Positions 33,123 to 42,680 of a stretch of 64,000 nt of DNA are shown here, piece after piece. The notes under the pieces are model-generated. The model did not search any database and was not told the origin of the DNA. It was given only the letters and a program-made list of their open reading frames with translations. Source of the stretch: Ramlibacter agri (GTDB taxonomy: Bacteria; Pseudomonadota; Gammaproteobacteria; Burkholderiales; Burkholderiaceae_C); NCBI RefSeq assembly GCF_012927085.1, contig NZ_JABBFX010000001.1, positions 2,976,001 to 3,040,000 of the forward strand, written 5' to 3'. The translations under genes were made by a program, and so were the position numbers. Within the stretch, counting starts at the first letter, position 1, and each line of letters opens with the position of its first letter.

Positions 33123-34157
33123 CTAGGGGAGCAGGTGTTGTTGCAAGAACTGGGTGATGCGCGCATGGGCCTGCGGCACCAGGGCGCGGTCGAAGCCGGC
33201 CGGGTCGGCGAGCAGGCGCACTTCGGGGCCGTGCAGGTCGGGCGGCAGGGGGGACATCAGCGAGCCGTGGCCGGCGTCGGCCAGGTTCGACACCATCGTG
33301 CAGTTGCTGCCGCAGGACCTGGCGACGACGTCGATGTGGTACGCCGGCTTCAGCCAGATGTCCTGGCCGTTGCGCACCAGTCCCAGGGGCACCTTCGGGT
33401 GCGCCAGCGAGGTGGGGTCGAAATCGGCCGCCAGCGGCACTTCGGCCACGATGGCGGCGATGCGCGGGTCGGTATGGCCGTACCAGGTCGCGTCGTCCAG
33501 GCGGTGGCGGATGGCGAAGCGGGCGCCGGCCTTCTTCAGGCCGTCGGCCCAGGTCCCGTGCAGTTCCAGCATCGTGCCCACGCAGGTGGGGAAGTCGTCG
33601 TCGATGTGCACTTGGCAGTGCGCGCTCAGCGCCGCGGGCGACCAGCGGCCGCCGGCGAGCGTGAGCGCCGTGTGGCCCCCGGCCGACATGCCCCACATGC
33701 CGACGCGGTCCAGCGAGAGCAGGGGCGCGAACTGCGGGTCCGCGGCGATCGCGTCGATGGCGCGCGACACTTCGAACGGGCGGCGCTTCCAGGTCTGCGG
33801 GCCGACCATGCTGTGGTCGTGCCAATTGTCGCCCTTGTGTTCCGGCAGCGCAGCGACGAAGCCCGCTTCGGCCAGCCGCATCGCCAGGTCGCTGTAGACC
33901 CAGGGGGAGCCGCCGGAACCGTGCGACATCACCACCAGGCGGCCGTTGCCGCGCACCGGCGCGGCCCCCCAGGCGACTTGCAGCGTGAAGGGGCCGAGCA
34001 CCTTGGTCTGGGCGGGCGCGTTGGTCGGGTAGAACACGGTGACCGGTCCGTCGCCTTCGAGGCCCGGCAGTTCCCGGACTCCGACGCCGGCGTGCGCCGC
34101 GGCGGCCAGCAGTGCGAGCAGCACCACGCCGGCATAGCGCAGGAGGGCGGGCTTCAT
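33123..34157 (-). CDS. Alpha/beta hydrolase (dienelactone hydrolase-like), exported
   Basis: This 344-residue protein has a signal peptide (about 1-23, ending AHAG). The hydrolase core shows an oxyanion region 'VVMSHGSGGSPWVYSDLAMRL' and a nucleophile elbow 'GMWGMSAGGHTALTLAGG' (Ser in GxSxGG), with a late His in 'DAGHGSLMSP'. Cys residues in 'CGSNCT' may form a disulfide, fitting a periplasmic location. Substrate unknown. It overlaps the 2TM gene upstream by 4 bases and probably belongs to the LytTR cluster operon. Confidence 0.88.
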   Translation of the reverse strand: MKPALLRYAGVVLLALLAAAAHAGVGVRELPGLEGDGPVTVFYPTNAPAQTKVLGPFTLQVAWGAAPVRGNGRLVVMSHGSGGSPWVYSDLAMRLAEAGFVAALPEHKGDNWHDHSMVGPQTWKRRPFEVSRAIDAIAADPQFAPLLSLDRVGMWGMSAGGHTALTLAGGRWSPAALSAHCQVHIDDDFPTCVGTMLELHGTWADGLKKAGARFAIRHRLDDATWYGHTDPRIAAIVAEVPLAADFDPTSLAHPKVPLGLVRNGQDIWLKPAYHIDVVARSCGSNCTMVSNLADAGHGSLMSPLPPDLHGPEVRLLADPAGFDRALVPQAHARITQFLQQHLLP

Positions 34158-34429
34158 TGCAGCCGCTCCCGTTCCTGCAGCAGGCGGCGGCGTTCCTCGG
34201 CCACCATGCGCTCCCGGAGGCCGCTGGTCCGTCCGAACACCACCAGGCCATGGATCGCCAGGCCGATGCCCCAACCCGCCGCCGGGAAGAAGGCCCAGGC
34301 ATGGGAGCTCATGGCGGAGATCATCGCCAGCAGGGCGTTGACGGCAACGTACACGGTGGCATGGATGTACCAGCCCATCTTGGCGCCGGCGCGGCGGCGG
34401 GCCTGTTTCTCGAGGTCGTCGGTCAGCAT
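34154..34429 (-). CDS. 2TM domain-containing protein (copy 2)
   Basis: This 91-residue paralogue of 32812-33111 shares 'ARRRAGAKMGWYIHATVYV', 'WGIGLAIHGLVVF' and 'GLRERMVAEERRRLLQERERL' with it. Two membrane helices. The duplication flanks the hydrolase gene. It starts 27 bases after the upstream membrane gene's stop. Confidence 0.88.
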   Translation of the reverse strand: MLTDDLEKQARRRAGAKMGWYIHATVYVAVNALLAMISAMSSHAWAFFPAAGWGIGLAIHGLVVFGRTSGLRERMVAEERRRLLQERERLQ

Positions 34430-34456
34430 GGCGGTTCTCCTGGCGAAGTTTGGGGT

Positions 34457-35002
34457 TCAGGCGGCGAGGACGGCGCGGGACGGCAGGGCCAGGCGCCACA
34501 GGCGGGCGGTGCGGCCGACGAACAGGCCGGTGAAGGCGCCATACAGGCCGGCGACGGTCAGGGCGTACTGGCTGTCGCGCATCAGCTGGGGCGCGATGGC
34601 GAGGTCGACGCCGACCACGTACTTGACGAGGAAGATGCCCACGATCAGCAGCAAGGGCACCACGCTGCCGGGGATGGCGAATGTGCGGGTGGCGGCGTCG
34701 TAGCGGGCGTTGGCGGACAGGCGGGCGACGAAGGCGCCCACGATCACCGCGGCGGCCAGCCACAGGCCCAGGGCCTGGGTCAGCAGCGGCGAATTGCCGA
34801 AGGCGGAGACCATGCCCCAGACCGAGAAGCCGGTCATGGCCACGGGCATCAGGGAAACGCGGGCCAGGCTGGCGGTGCGGGCCCGCAGCTGGCTGGCGCC
34901 GAGCGCGGCCAGGGCGGTGGCCAGGCCCCACACCCAGGTGGGCGTGCTGCGCAGGATCTGGCCGATGGCTTCGGGGTGCTGGTAAACGAGCTGGATGATC
35001 AT
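34457..35002 (-). CDS. Polytopic membrane protein (DUF6622-like)
   Basis: This 181-residue protein has about five membrane helices. The start 'MIIQLVYQHPEAIGQILRSTPTWVWGLATALAALGASQLRAR' resembles a small Burkholderiales family annotated as DUF6622; this recall is not certain. No catalytic motif is visible. The start at 35002 is preceded by GGAGAGCCCC; the longer frame upstream adds a non-membrane tail. Likely first gene of the leftward transcript that ends with the LytTR regulator. Confidence 0.75.
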   Translation of the reverse strand: MIIQLVYQHPEAIGQILRSTPTWVWGLATALAALGASQLRARTASLARVSLMPVAMTGFSVWGMVSAFGNSPLLTQALGLWLAAAVIVGAFVARLSANARYDAATRTFAIPGSVVPLLLIVGIFLVKYVVGVDLAIAPQLMRDSQYALTVAGLYGAFTGLFVGRTARLWRLALPSRAVLAA

Positions 35003-35144
35003 GGGGCTCTCCGGTTGCGATGGACGCACTGTGCAAGGAGAGCCCCGCCGCCACCACGCGGCTGCGACGGAATGCGGGCGGCGGGCCGTGAAATGCAGCC
35101 CGCGGGGAGTCAAACGCGGCGCCGTTCAGCGGCGCCCAGGGGCC

Positions 35145-35294
35145 TCAGGCCCACATCCGGCGGTACTTTTCGGCCAGTTCCTGCTGCCGCCGGACGATGT
35201 TGGGCACGTCCGGGTGCGTGGGGCTGATCTCGGACATGGCCCAACGGTAGAAGGCCTGGGCGACCACCACATGGAGGAGGCTGATGATTTTCAT
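35145..35294 (-). CDS. Very small hypothetical protein
   Basis: This 49-residue protein (MKIISLLHVVVAQAFYRWAM...) begins with an amphipathic or weakly hydrophobic stretch and ends 'NIVRRQQELAEKYRRMWA', a basic helix. Short proteins of this appearance occur in Comamonadaceae. No family is named. Evidence is a sensible start (35294) and helical pattern; a chance frame is possible. Confidence 0.5.
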   Translation of the reverse strand: MKIISLLHVVVAQAFYRWAMSEISPTHPDVPNIVRRQQELAEKYRRMWA

Positions 35295-35470
35295 GCCGGC
35301 TATGGTGCCGGGGCGGGGCGACGGCACTGTAGGCTCGGCGCGCGTGGCTTCCCGGCGTGAAAGCTACGCGGCGTGTCGGACAAGTTCAACGGCTGAGGCA
35401 CGCGGCTTGTAACGGCGCGGCTTCCGGTCAGGCTGGCCGGCGATAATCCGCCCTTTTTGCGGGAGCGTAC

Positions 35471-36292
35471 GTGGACCTCGTCTTGCTGGTGAAAGCCGCC
35501 ATCATGGGCATCGTGGAAGGCTTGACGGAGTTCCTGCCGATCTCCAGCACGGGCCACCTCATCCTCACGGGTGCCTTGCTGCACTTCGACGACGAGAAGG
35601 CCAAGGTGTTCGACATCGCCATCCAGACCGGCGCCATCCTGGCGGTCATCCTGGTCTACTGGCAGCGCATCCGCGAAACCATCGTCAAGCTGCCGAGCGA
35701 CCGGCAGGCCCAGCGTTTCGCCACCAACGTGCTGGTCGCCTTCTTCCCGGCCGTGGTGCTGGGCCTGGCTTTCGGCAAGGCCATCAAGGAACACCTGTTC
35801 ACCGCGCCGGTCGTCGCGACTACCTTCATCCTGGGCGGCTTCATCATCCTGTGGGCCGAGCGCCGCAACCACAAGGTGCGGGTGCAGGAAGTCGACGACA
35901 TGACCTGGCTGGACGCCCTGAAGCTCGGTTTCGTCCAGTGCCTGGCGCTGATCCCGGGCACCAGCCGCAGCGGTTCCACCATCATCGGCGGCATGCTGCT
36001 GGGCCTGTCGCGCAAGGCGGCCACCGAGTTTTCGTTCTTCCTGGCCATTCCGACGCTGATCGGCGCCGGCGTGTACAGCCTGTTCAAGGAGCGCGCACTG
36101 CTGTCGGCTGCGGACATTCCGCTGTTCGCCGTCGGCCTGGTGTTTTCCTTCCTGGCCGCCTGGCTGTGCGTGCGCTGGCTGCTGCGCTACATCTCCTCCC
36201 ACAGCTTCACGCCTTTTGCCTGGTACCGCATTGCCTTCGGCATCATCGTGCTGCTGACGGCCTTCACCGGCTGGGTGGACTGGCGCGATTGA
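35471..36292 (+). CDS. uppP: Undecaprenyl-diphosphatase
   Basis: This 273-residue BacA-type membrane phosphatase recycles undecaprenyl diphosphate for cell-wall synthesis. It has the motifs '[20 protein letters not shown]' (about 16-35) and '[24 protein letters not shown]', the catalytic signature, and about eight membrane helices. It begins with GTG at 35471, preceded by GGGAGCG. The gene's last 29 bases overlap the convergent hydrolase gene. It also underlies bacitracin tolerance in other bacteria. Confidence 0.96.
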   Translation: MDLVLLVKAAIMGIVEGLTEFLPISSTGHLILTGALLHFDDEKAKVFDIAIQTGAILAVILVYWQRIRETIVKLPSDRQAQRFATNVLVAFFPAVVLGLAFGKAIKEHLFTAPVVATTFILGGFIILWAERRNHKVRVQEVDDMTWLDALKLGFVQCLALIPGTSRSGSTIIGGMLLGLSRKAATEFSFFLAIPTLIGAGVYSLFKERALLSAADIPLFAVGLVFSFLAAWLCVRWLLRYISSHSFTPFAWYRIAFGIIVLLTAFTGWVDWRD

Positions 36293-37031
36293 CGCGGCGG
36301 CGGTAAGGCCGCCAGCCGCCTTCGGGCTGCGCCAGCCGGTCGGCGACGACGCGCAGCACCTCCGGGTGCGTCGCCATGCCCAGGTGGCTGGCGTGCACCT
36401 CCACATTCTCCACTTCCGTTCCGGGCGGCTCCACGCAGCCGCGCCAGCTGACCATCCCGTCGCTGCGGCTGTAGATGGAGGTGGTGGGCACCGGCGGCCG
36501 CGCGGCCAGCTGCGCCTGCAGCGCCGGGGTCAGCTTCGACGAGTCGCCGCCCATCAGCGTGTAGAGCGTCCCGGCATGGTTGCCGCGGCCCAGCGAATGG
36601 GCCGGCGTGGCCAGGGTGACGACTTGGCGCACCGCCTGCGGGACGCGCTTGGCGACTTCCCGCGCGTAGATGCCGCCCAGGCTCCAGCCGACCAGGCTGA
36701 CGCGCTTTCCGGACTGTTCCTGCAGCGCCAGCACGTGCTCGGCCAGCGGTTCGAGCCATTCATCCAGGCGTCCCTCCGGACCGGTATTGATGCCGCGCTC
36801 CCAGTCGTGCACCGAGAAGCGGCAACTGCGCAGGTAGGTGCGCAGGTCCGACGTGCCCAGCGGACCGGACCCGAGCCCGGGATAGAGCACGACCGGATGG
36901 CCGTCGCCCTCGTAGTGGGGCAGGTGCTTCAGCCGGTTGGCGCACAGGTCGAGCAGGGCGCGCAGCGGTTCGGCGAAGAGCAACCCGAGCGGCGGGGCGG
37001 TGAAGGCAGTGGCTGCCGGAGTAGGACGCAT
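36264..37031 (-). CDS. Alpha/beta hydrolase
   Basis: This 255-residue cytoplasmic hydrolase has '[21 protein letters not shown]' (oxyanion area), the nucleophile elbow '[20 protein letters not shown]' (Ser in GWSLGG) and a closing '[14 protein letters not shown]' with the catalytic His. It resembles the lipase/PGAP1-like 'get-catalytic' hydrolases. The start at 37031 lacks a good ribosome site and an in-frame later start is possible. Its stop lies inside the end of uppP. Confidence 0.85.
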   Translation of the reverse strand: MRPTPAATAFTAPPLGLLFAEPLRALLDLCANRLKHLPHYEGDGHPVVLYPGLGSGPLGTSDLRTYLRSCRFSVHDWERGINTGPEGRLDEWLEPLAEHVLALQEQSGKRVSLVGWSLGGIYAREVAKRVPQAVRQVVTLATPAHSLGRGNHAGTLYTLMGGDSSKLTPALQAQLAARPPVPTTSIYSRSDGMVSWRGCVEPPGTEVENVEVHASHLGMATHPEVLRVVADRLAQPEGGWRPYRRRVNRASPPSR

Positions 37032-37176
37032 GGAAGTCAATCTGGACCATTTGCGCGAACCGCCGTGTGGGCGCGCGCATGACACGCTCGTAGGACAGCA
37101 GAAGCAAACCCTGCCATCCGCCTGCAACTTCTGAAACGAAAAGCAGTACCGGCCGCAACCGGTCCGCACCGGGCGA

Positions 37177-37974
37177 TCACATGGCCAGCAAGGCCGCCTC
37201 GATCGCCGCCGCGGTCGCCAGCGGCTTTTCCATCGGGAACAGGTGGCTGCCTTCGAGCATCATCACGCGGCCTTGCGTGACCTTCTGCGTCATCGCCATC
37301 CCGACCTGCTTCATCTCCTCCGACTCGAGCCCGCCGATGAAGGCAGCCGGGCACTTCAGCGGATGCTTGGCCAGCATCCGGTCGAGGTTGTCGGGGATGG
37401 TGTTGTAGATCGCCGTCTCGATCTCGCGATCGAAGCCGAGCACGCGCTGGCCGTCCTCGTCGTGCGTGCCGTGCGTGATGTAGTCGGCCAGCACCTGCGG
37501 TTCCCAGTGCGCGAAGGCCTTCTTGCGGCGGAAATTTTCCAGCGCCTCCTCGCGCGAGGGCCAGCGGTTCTTGCGCTTGCGGCTCACCGCGCCAGGCGAG
37601 ATGGAGCCCACCAGCGGCGTGCGCTTGACGGCGCGCAACGCATGCGACTTCCAGCCGCCCAGCAGCGGCGAATCCAACATCAGCACGCCGCGCGCGAGCT
37701 TGGGGTGCAGGGCGGCGCACATCACGCTCAGGAAGCCGCCCAGCGAATGCCCCACCAGGAAGGCCGGCTCGCCGGCCTTCTGCACCTCGCGGTCGGCGAA
37801 GTCGTGCAGCTGCTGCACGAGATGGGGCCAGTTGTTCGAAGGCGCGTACTGCGGCTCGTGGCCGAACTTCTCCACCGCCTTCACCAGGAAGCCGCGCGAA
37901 CGCAGGCTCTTGAAGAGGACGGTGTAGGTGCCGGCCGGAAAGCTGTTGGCGTGGGAGAAGACGACGAGGCTCAA
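37177..37974 (-). CDS. Alpha/beta hydrolase, third gene of the mutS-Anbu operon
   Basis: This 265-residue hydrolase has an oxyanion-type start '[21 protein letters not shown]', the nucleophile elbow 'FLVGHSLGGFLSVMCA' (Ser in GHSLGG) and the end 'LEGSHLFPMEKPLATAAAIEAALL' with the catalytic His. The start is a TTG at 37972-37974 overlapping the Anbu stop as TTGA, which suggests coupling. Substrate unknown; length is usual for the family. Confidence 0.88.
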   Translation of the reverse strand: MSLVVFSHANSFPAGTYTVLFKSLRSRGFLVKAVEKFGHEPQYAPSNNWPHLVQQLHDFADREVQKAGEPAFLVGHSLGGFLSVMCAALHPKLARGVLMLDSPLLGGWKSHALRAVKRTPLVGSISPGAVSRKRKNRWPSREEALENFRRKKAFAHWEPQVLADYITHGTHDEDGQRVLGFDREIETAIYNTIPDNLDRMLAKHPLKCPAAFIGGLESEEMKQVGMAMTQKVTQGRVMMLEGSHLFPMEKPLATAAAIEAALLAM

Positions 37975-38807
37975 ATCAGTTTTTCTTCCGGCCGCGTGAT
38001 CTTCTTCAGCGGCTTGTTGCGGCCGCCCGTGGTGTCTTCGCAGCGCAGCGGCGTGTCGGTGTGGGCGTCGTCCCAGACCGGGTCCTCCAGGCTGTCGAAC
38101 ACCTCGCGCAGCTTCTGCCCCCAGCCCGTGTGCAGCATGCGGTAGTACGGGTTCTGCATGTCGATGCAGACCACCTTGTCGGTCTCGTAGCGGTTCGCTT
38201 CGTACACCACCAGGTCCAGCGGCGGGCCGACCGACAGGTTGGACTTCATCGTGGAGTCCATGGACACCAGCGCGCACTTGGCGGCTTCGTCCAGGTCGGT
38301 CTCGGGCGTCAGCACGCGGTCCAGCACCGGCTTGCCGTACTTGTACTCGCCGATCTGGAAGTAGGGCGTCTCGGCCGTCGCCTCGATGAAGTTGCCGGCG
38401 GAGTACACCTGGAACAGGCGCATGTTCTCGCCGCGGATCTGGCCGCCGAAGATCAGGTTGACGTTGAACTCCACGCCAGCGTGCTTCAGCGACTGCGCAT
38501 CGCGCTGGTACACGTGCCGCACCGCCTGCCCCAGGATGCGGCAGGCGTCGAACATGCTGTTGCAGTTCCAGATGGTCAGCGGCTCGGACTCGGGCGTCTC
38601 CTTCAGCTGCTCCACCTGCAGGATCTCGCGCACCGACTGCGAGATGCTCAGGTTGCCCGCCGACAGCAGCACCATGAAGCGGTCGCCCGGCTTCTCGTAG
38701 ATGATCATCTTGCGGTAGGTGCTGATGTTGTCCACGCCCGCGTTGGTGCGCGAGTCGGACAGGAACACCAGTCCCGCATTGAGCTTGATGCCGACGCAGT
38801 ACGTCAT
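37971..38807 (-). CDS. Proteasome-type protease Anbu
   Basis: This 278-residue ancestral-beta-subunit peptidase (Anbu/BPH type) has the start MTYCVGIKL with catalytic Thr2 becoming the N-terminal nucleophile after Met removal, then Asp18 and Lys33 ([12 protein letters not shown]), the proteasome triad positions. It also shows '[20 protein letters not shown]' and the long Anbu-specific C-terminal part. Anbu usually lies with transglutaminase-like, alpha-E and ATP-grasp genes; none are here. It overlaps mutS by 4 bases. Its biological role is not settled. Confidence 0.92.
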   Translation of the reverse strand: MTYCVGIKLNAGLVFLSDSRTNAGVDNISTYRKMIIYEKPGDRFMVLLSAGNLSISQSVREILQVEQLKETPESEPLTIWNCNSMFDACRILGQAVRHVYQRDAQSLKHAGVEFNVNLIFGGQIRGENMRLFQVYSAGNFIEATAETPYFQIGEYKYGKPVLDRVLTPETDLDEAAKCALVSMDSTMKSNLSVGPPLDLVVYEANRYETDKVVCIDMQNPYYRMLHTGWGQKLREVFDSLEDPVWDDAHTDTPLRCEDTTGGRNKPLKKITRPEEKLI

Positions 38808-41410
38808 GGTTGGATCAGTTTCTTGAGTTGGTACAACGCATCCAGCGCCTCGCGCGGGCTCAGCGCGTCCGGGTCCAGCGCCGACAGGGCGGCCTCTGCC
38901 TTGCTCGGCGCGGACGCCTCGGCGGCGGGCGGGGGCGCGAACAAGTCTACCTGCTCGCGGCTGGATTCCTGGTGCTTCTCCAGCGCAGCCAGGGCGTGGC
39001 GCGCGTGGTTGACCACGCCGGTGGGCATGCCTGCCAGCCGGGCCACCTGGATGCCGTAGCTGCGGCTGGCCGGTCCGGGCAGGATCTCGTGCAGGAACAC
39101 GATGTCCGCACCGGACTCGGTGGCGCCCACGTGCACGTTGAGCGCGCAGTGGTGCTTCGCGGGGAACTCCGTCAGCTCGAAGTAGTGCGTGGCGAACAAG
39201 GTGAAGGCCTGGGTCTTGTCGTGCAGGTGCGCGGCAATGCCGGAAGCAAGGGCCAGGCCATCGAAGGTGGAAGTCCCGCGGCCGATTTCGTCCATCAGCA
39301 CCAGGCTCTGCGCGCTGGCGCCGTGCAGGATCTGCGCGGCCTCGGTCATCTCCAGCATGAAGGTCGACTGCGCATTGGCCAGGTCGTCCGCCGCGCCGAT
39401 GCGCGTGTGGATGGCATCGATCGGTCCCAGCCGGCAGGCCTGCGCCGGTACGTAGGAACCCATCGAGGCCAGCAGGCAGACGATCGCCACCTGCCGCATG
39501 TAGGTCGATTTACCGCCCATGTTGGGACCGGTGATCACCTGCATGCGCTGCTTCGGGCCCATGCGCGTGTCGTTGGGGATGAAGCTGCCGCCGTGCGTCT
39601 CGGCCAGCCGCGCTTCCACCACCGGGTGGCGGCCCTGCGTGATCTCGATGCCCGGTTCCTTGATGAAGACCGGGCGGCACCAGTTCAGCGTCAGTGAACG
39701 CTCCGTCAGCGCGCATAGCGCGTCCAGCCCCGCCAGCGCACGCGCCAGGCGCGTGAGGGCCGGGATGTGCTGCTGCAGGTCGTCCAGCAGTTGCTCGTAC
39801 AGCCACTTCTCGCGGGCCAGCGCGCGCTCCTGCGCCGACAGCGCCTTGTCCTCGAAGGCTTTCAGCTCCGGCGTGATGAAGCGTTCGGCGTTCTTCAAGG
39901 TCTGGCGGCGGCGGTAGTCGTCCGGCACCTTGTCCAGTTGCCCCTGCGTGACTTCGATGTAGAAGCCGTGCACCTTGTTGAACTGCACGCGCAGGTTGGC
40001 GATGCCGCTGCGGGCGCGCTCGCGCGTTTCCAGCTCCAGCAGGAAGCCGTCGCAGTTGTCCTGGATCGCGCGCAGTTCGTCGAGATCGGCGTCGTGGCCG
40101 GTGGCGATGACGCCGCCGTCGCGCACCAGCGCCGACGGGTCTTCCTTGATCGTCGCAACCAGCCGTTCGGCGCAGCCGGGCGGCGGCTGCAGGTCCGCCG
40201 CGGCACTGGAGAGCAACCCCGGCAGGCCTTGCAGCATCAGGCCCAGCTGCTGCGATTTCGAGAGCGCCCAGCCCAGGCCGACGAGCTCGCGCGGACGCAC
40301 CTGGCGCAGCGCGATGCGCGCCGTGATGCGCTCCACGTCGCTCACGCCCTTCAGCTCGCCGCGCAGTTTCTGCCACAGGCCTTCGCGCATGCTGGTGATG
40401 GCTTCCAGCCTTTGCGTGGCCACGCCGCGGTCGCGCATCGGCTCCAGCAGCCAGGACTTCAGCGCCCGGCTGCCCATGCCGGTCATGCAGGTGTCCAGCA
40501 GCGAGAACAGGGTGGGCGCGTCCTCGCCGCGCAGGGTCTGCACCAGTTCCAGGTTGCGCCGCGTCGCCGGCGGCAGCTCGATGCGCTCGCCGTCCCGCAC
40601 CACCTGCAGCTGCCGCACGTGCGACAGCGCGCGGCCCTGCGTGTGTTCGGCGTAGGCGAGCAGGGCGGCAGCGGCCGCATGGGCATGCTCCAAGTCCTCG
40701 GCGCCCCAGGCTGCGAGGCTGGCGGCCTGCAGCTGCTCCAGCAGCTTGCGCTGGCCCAGTCCGGCTTCGAACTGCCATTCGGGCCTGGCCGTCATGGGCA
40801 GGCCGGCCAGGCGCAGGGCCTGCAGGCGCTGCATGAAAGCCGGCGTGAGATCGGCGGCGCTGTGCAGCAGCTCGCTGGGTGCAATGCGGGCGATCCACGC
40901 TTCCAGTGCGTCGGCGTCGCATTCGGCCAGCTGCAGCGCGCCCTGTGTCACGCTCAGCCAGGCCAGGCCCACCTTGTTGCGCGGCGCCTGGTGCAGGGCC
41001 AGCAGCACCGCTTCGGATTTCTCGGTGAGGAGCTCGGTGTCGGTCAGCGTGCCGGGCGTGACCACGCGCACCACCTTGCGCTCCACCGGGCCCTTGCTGG
41101 CGCCGACCTCGCCCACCTGTTCGCAGATGGCGACCGACTCGCCGGCCTTGATCAGGCGCGCCAGGTAGTTTTCCATCGAGTGGAAGGGCACGCCGGCCAT
41201 CACCACCGGCTCGCCGGCGGACATGCCGCGACGCGTCAGGGTAATGTCAAGAAGCCGCGCCGCCTTCTCGGCGTCGCCGAAGAACAGCTCGTAGAAGTCC
41301 CCCATCCGGTAGAACACCAAAGTGTCCGGATGGTCGACTTTCACCCCAAGATACTGCTGCATCATGGGGGTGTGCTTGCTGAGGTCGGGGGCGGCGGGAT
41401 TCTGGCTCAT
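38804..41410 (-). CDS. mutS: DNA mismatch repair protein MutS
   Basis: This 868-residue MutS has the mismatch-recognition start '[29 protein letters not shown]' (Phe-x-Glu within GDFYELFF), the connector and lever domains, and a C-terminal ABC ATPase with Walker A 'GPNMGGKST', '[11 protein letters not shown]', the signature 'STFMLEMTE' and Walker B '[17 protein letters not shown]', ending with a MutS C-terminal helix. It detects mismatches and recruits MutL. Start 41410 is chosen because [20 protein letters not shown] fits the family. It is first in a three-gene operon. Confidence 0.97.
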   Translation of the reverse strand: MSQNPAAPDLSKHTPMMQQYLGVKVDHPDTLVFYRMGDFYELFFGDAEKAARLLDITLTRRGMSAGEPVVMAGVPFHSMENYLARLIKAGESVAICEQVGEVGASKGPVERKVVRVVTPGTLTDTELLTEKSEAVLLALHQAPRNKVGLAWLSVTQGALQLAECDADALEAWIARIAPSELLHSAADLTPAFMQRLQALRLAGLPMTARPEWQFEAGLGQRKLLEQLQAASLAAWGAEDLEHAHAAAAALLAYAEHTQGRALSHVRQLQVVRDGERIELPPATRRNLELVQTLRGEDAPTLFSLLDTCMTGMGSRALKSWLLEPMRDRGVATQRLEAITSMREGLWQKLRGELKGVSDVERITARIALRQVRPRELVGLGWALSKSQQLGLMLQGLPGLLSSAAADLQPPPGCAERLVATIKEDPSALVRDGGVIATGHDADLDELRAIQDNCDGFLLELETRERARSGIANLRVQFNKVHGFYIEVTQGQLDKVPDDYRRRQTLKNAERFITPELKAFEDKALSAQERALAREKWLYEQLLDDLQQHIPALTRLARALAGLDALCALTERSLTLNWCRPVFIKEPGIEITQGRHPVVEARLAETHGGSFIPNDTRMGPKQRMQVITGPNMGGKSTYMRQVAIVCLLASMGSYVPAQACRLGPIDAIHTRIGAADDLANAQSTFMLEMTEAAQILHGASAQSLVLMDEIGRGTSTFDGLALASGIAAHLHDKTQAFTLFATHYFELTEFPAKHHCALNVHVGATESGADIVFLHEILPGPASRSYGIQVARLAGMPTGVVNHARHALAALEKHQESSREQVDLFAPPPAAEASAPSKAEAALSALDPDALSPREALDALYQLKKLIQP

Positions 41411-41498
41411 TCGGCCCCGATTATCGACGGCGCTCCGGGGCGACTTCCGGGCGGATCGGCGACAATCTCGCCCCGGCCAGCAGTTCCCGCAGTTTTCC

Positions 41499-42680
41499 GT
41501 GCCTCCGTCTTTCCGCGACAGCGTCGCCGTTTCCCCTTCGTCCCCCCGTCCCGCAACGCTCCGCAGCTGGCTGGCCCGCTGGTGGCCGGCGCCGGTGGGC
41601 ATCGATGGCCGCGAGACCTTGCGGGCTGTCGCCGGCGCTGCGCTGGGCATGTTGTTCGCCGCCGTCTTCAGCCACGCGCTGGCGGGGCCGCTGCCGATCG
41701 CGGCCTGGCTGGTCGCGCCGCTGGGCGCGTCCGCGGTGCTCGTGTTCGCGCTGCCGGCGAGCCCGCTGGCACAGCCCTGGTCGGTGGTGGGCGGCAACAC
41801 CTTGTCGGCCCTGGTGGGCATCGCTTGCGCCAACCTGGTGCCGGACCCGGCCCTGGCCGCCGGCCTGGCCGTGGCCGGCGCGATCGCGCTGATGGTCACC
41901 TTGCGTTGCCTGCATCCGCCGGGCGGCGCGGCGGCGCTGCTGATGGTGGTGACGCACACCACCGGCTTCCACTTCGCGCTGTTCCCGGTGATGGGGAATT
42001 CGCTGCTGCTGGTGACCGCCGGCATCGTCTACAACAGCCTCACAGGCCGTCCCTACCCGCGCGCGCAGGGCGCCACGAGCGCGCTGGGCGTGCGGACCGT
42101 GGCCGGGCGGCGCTTCTCCGAGGCCGACCTCGACGTCGCCCTGGCGCACTACAACCAGGTGGTGGACATCAGCCGCGCCGACCTGCAGGACCTGCTGGAA
42201 CACGCCGAGATGGCCGCCTACCAGCGCCGCCTGGGCGCGCTGCGCTGCGAGGACGTGATGACGCGCGAGCCGGTGTCGGTGGCCTTCGGCGCCTCGCTGC
42301 AGGAAACCTGGACGCTGATGCGCGAGCGGCGCATCAAGGCGCTGCCGGTGGTGGACCGCGCCGGGCACATCGCCGGCATCGTCACGCCCGCGGACTTCAT
42401 GCGCCTGGCCGACCTGGACCAGCACGAAGGCCTGCGCGACCGCCTGCGCCAGCTGCTGCGGGCCACCGGCCTCACGCACACCGAGCGGCCCGAGGTGGTG
42501 GGCCAGATCATGGCCCGCAACGTGCGGGTGGCCAGTGCCGATCGCCCGCTGGCGGACCTGGTGCCGGTGTTCTCCGAGGACGGCCACCACCACATTCCCA
42601 TCATCGACGGGAAGCAGCGGCTGGTCGGCATGATCACGCAGACGGACCTGGTGCGGGCGCTGTACCGGTCGGCGGCGTAG
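41499..42680 (+). CDS. HPP-family membrane protein with CBS domains
   Basis: This 393-residue protein has four or five membrane helices of the HPP family (about 35-190, including '[20 protein letters not shown]', the HPP motif) and two CBS domains (about 235-385: '[22 protein letters not shown]', '[15 protein letters not shown]'). CBS domains often bind adenine nucleotides; HPP proteins are associated with nitrite or ion transport. A GTG start at 41499 is likely. Its end overlaps the convergent SulP gene by 47 bases. Confidence 0.88.
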   Translation: MPPSFRDSVAVSPSSPRPATLRSWLARWWPAPVGIDGRETLRAVAGAALGMLFAAVFSHALAGPLPIAAWLVAPLGASAVLVFALPASPLAQPWSVVGGNTLSALVGIACANLVPDPALAAGLAVAGAIALMVTLRCLHPPGGAAALLMVVTHTTGFHFALFPVMGNSLLLVTAGIVYNSLTGRPYPRAQGATSALGVRTVAGRRFSEADLDVALAHYNQVVDISRADLQDLLEHAEMAAYQRRLGALRCEDVMTREPVSVAFGASLQETWTLMRERRIKALPVVDRAGHIAGIVTPADFMRLADLDQHEGLRDRLRQLLRATGLTHTERPEVVGQIMARNVRVASADRPLADLVPVFSEDGHHHIPIIDGKQRLVGMITQTDLVRALYRSAA

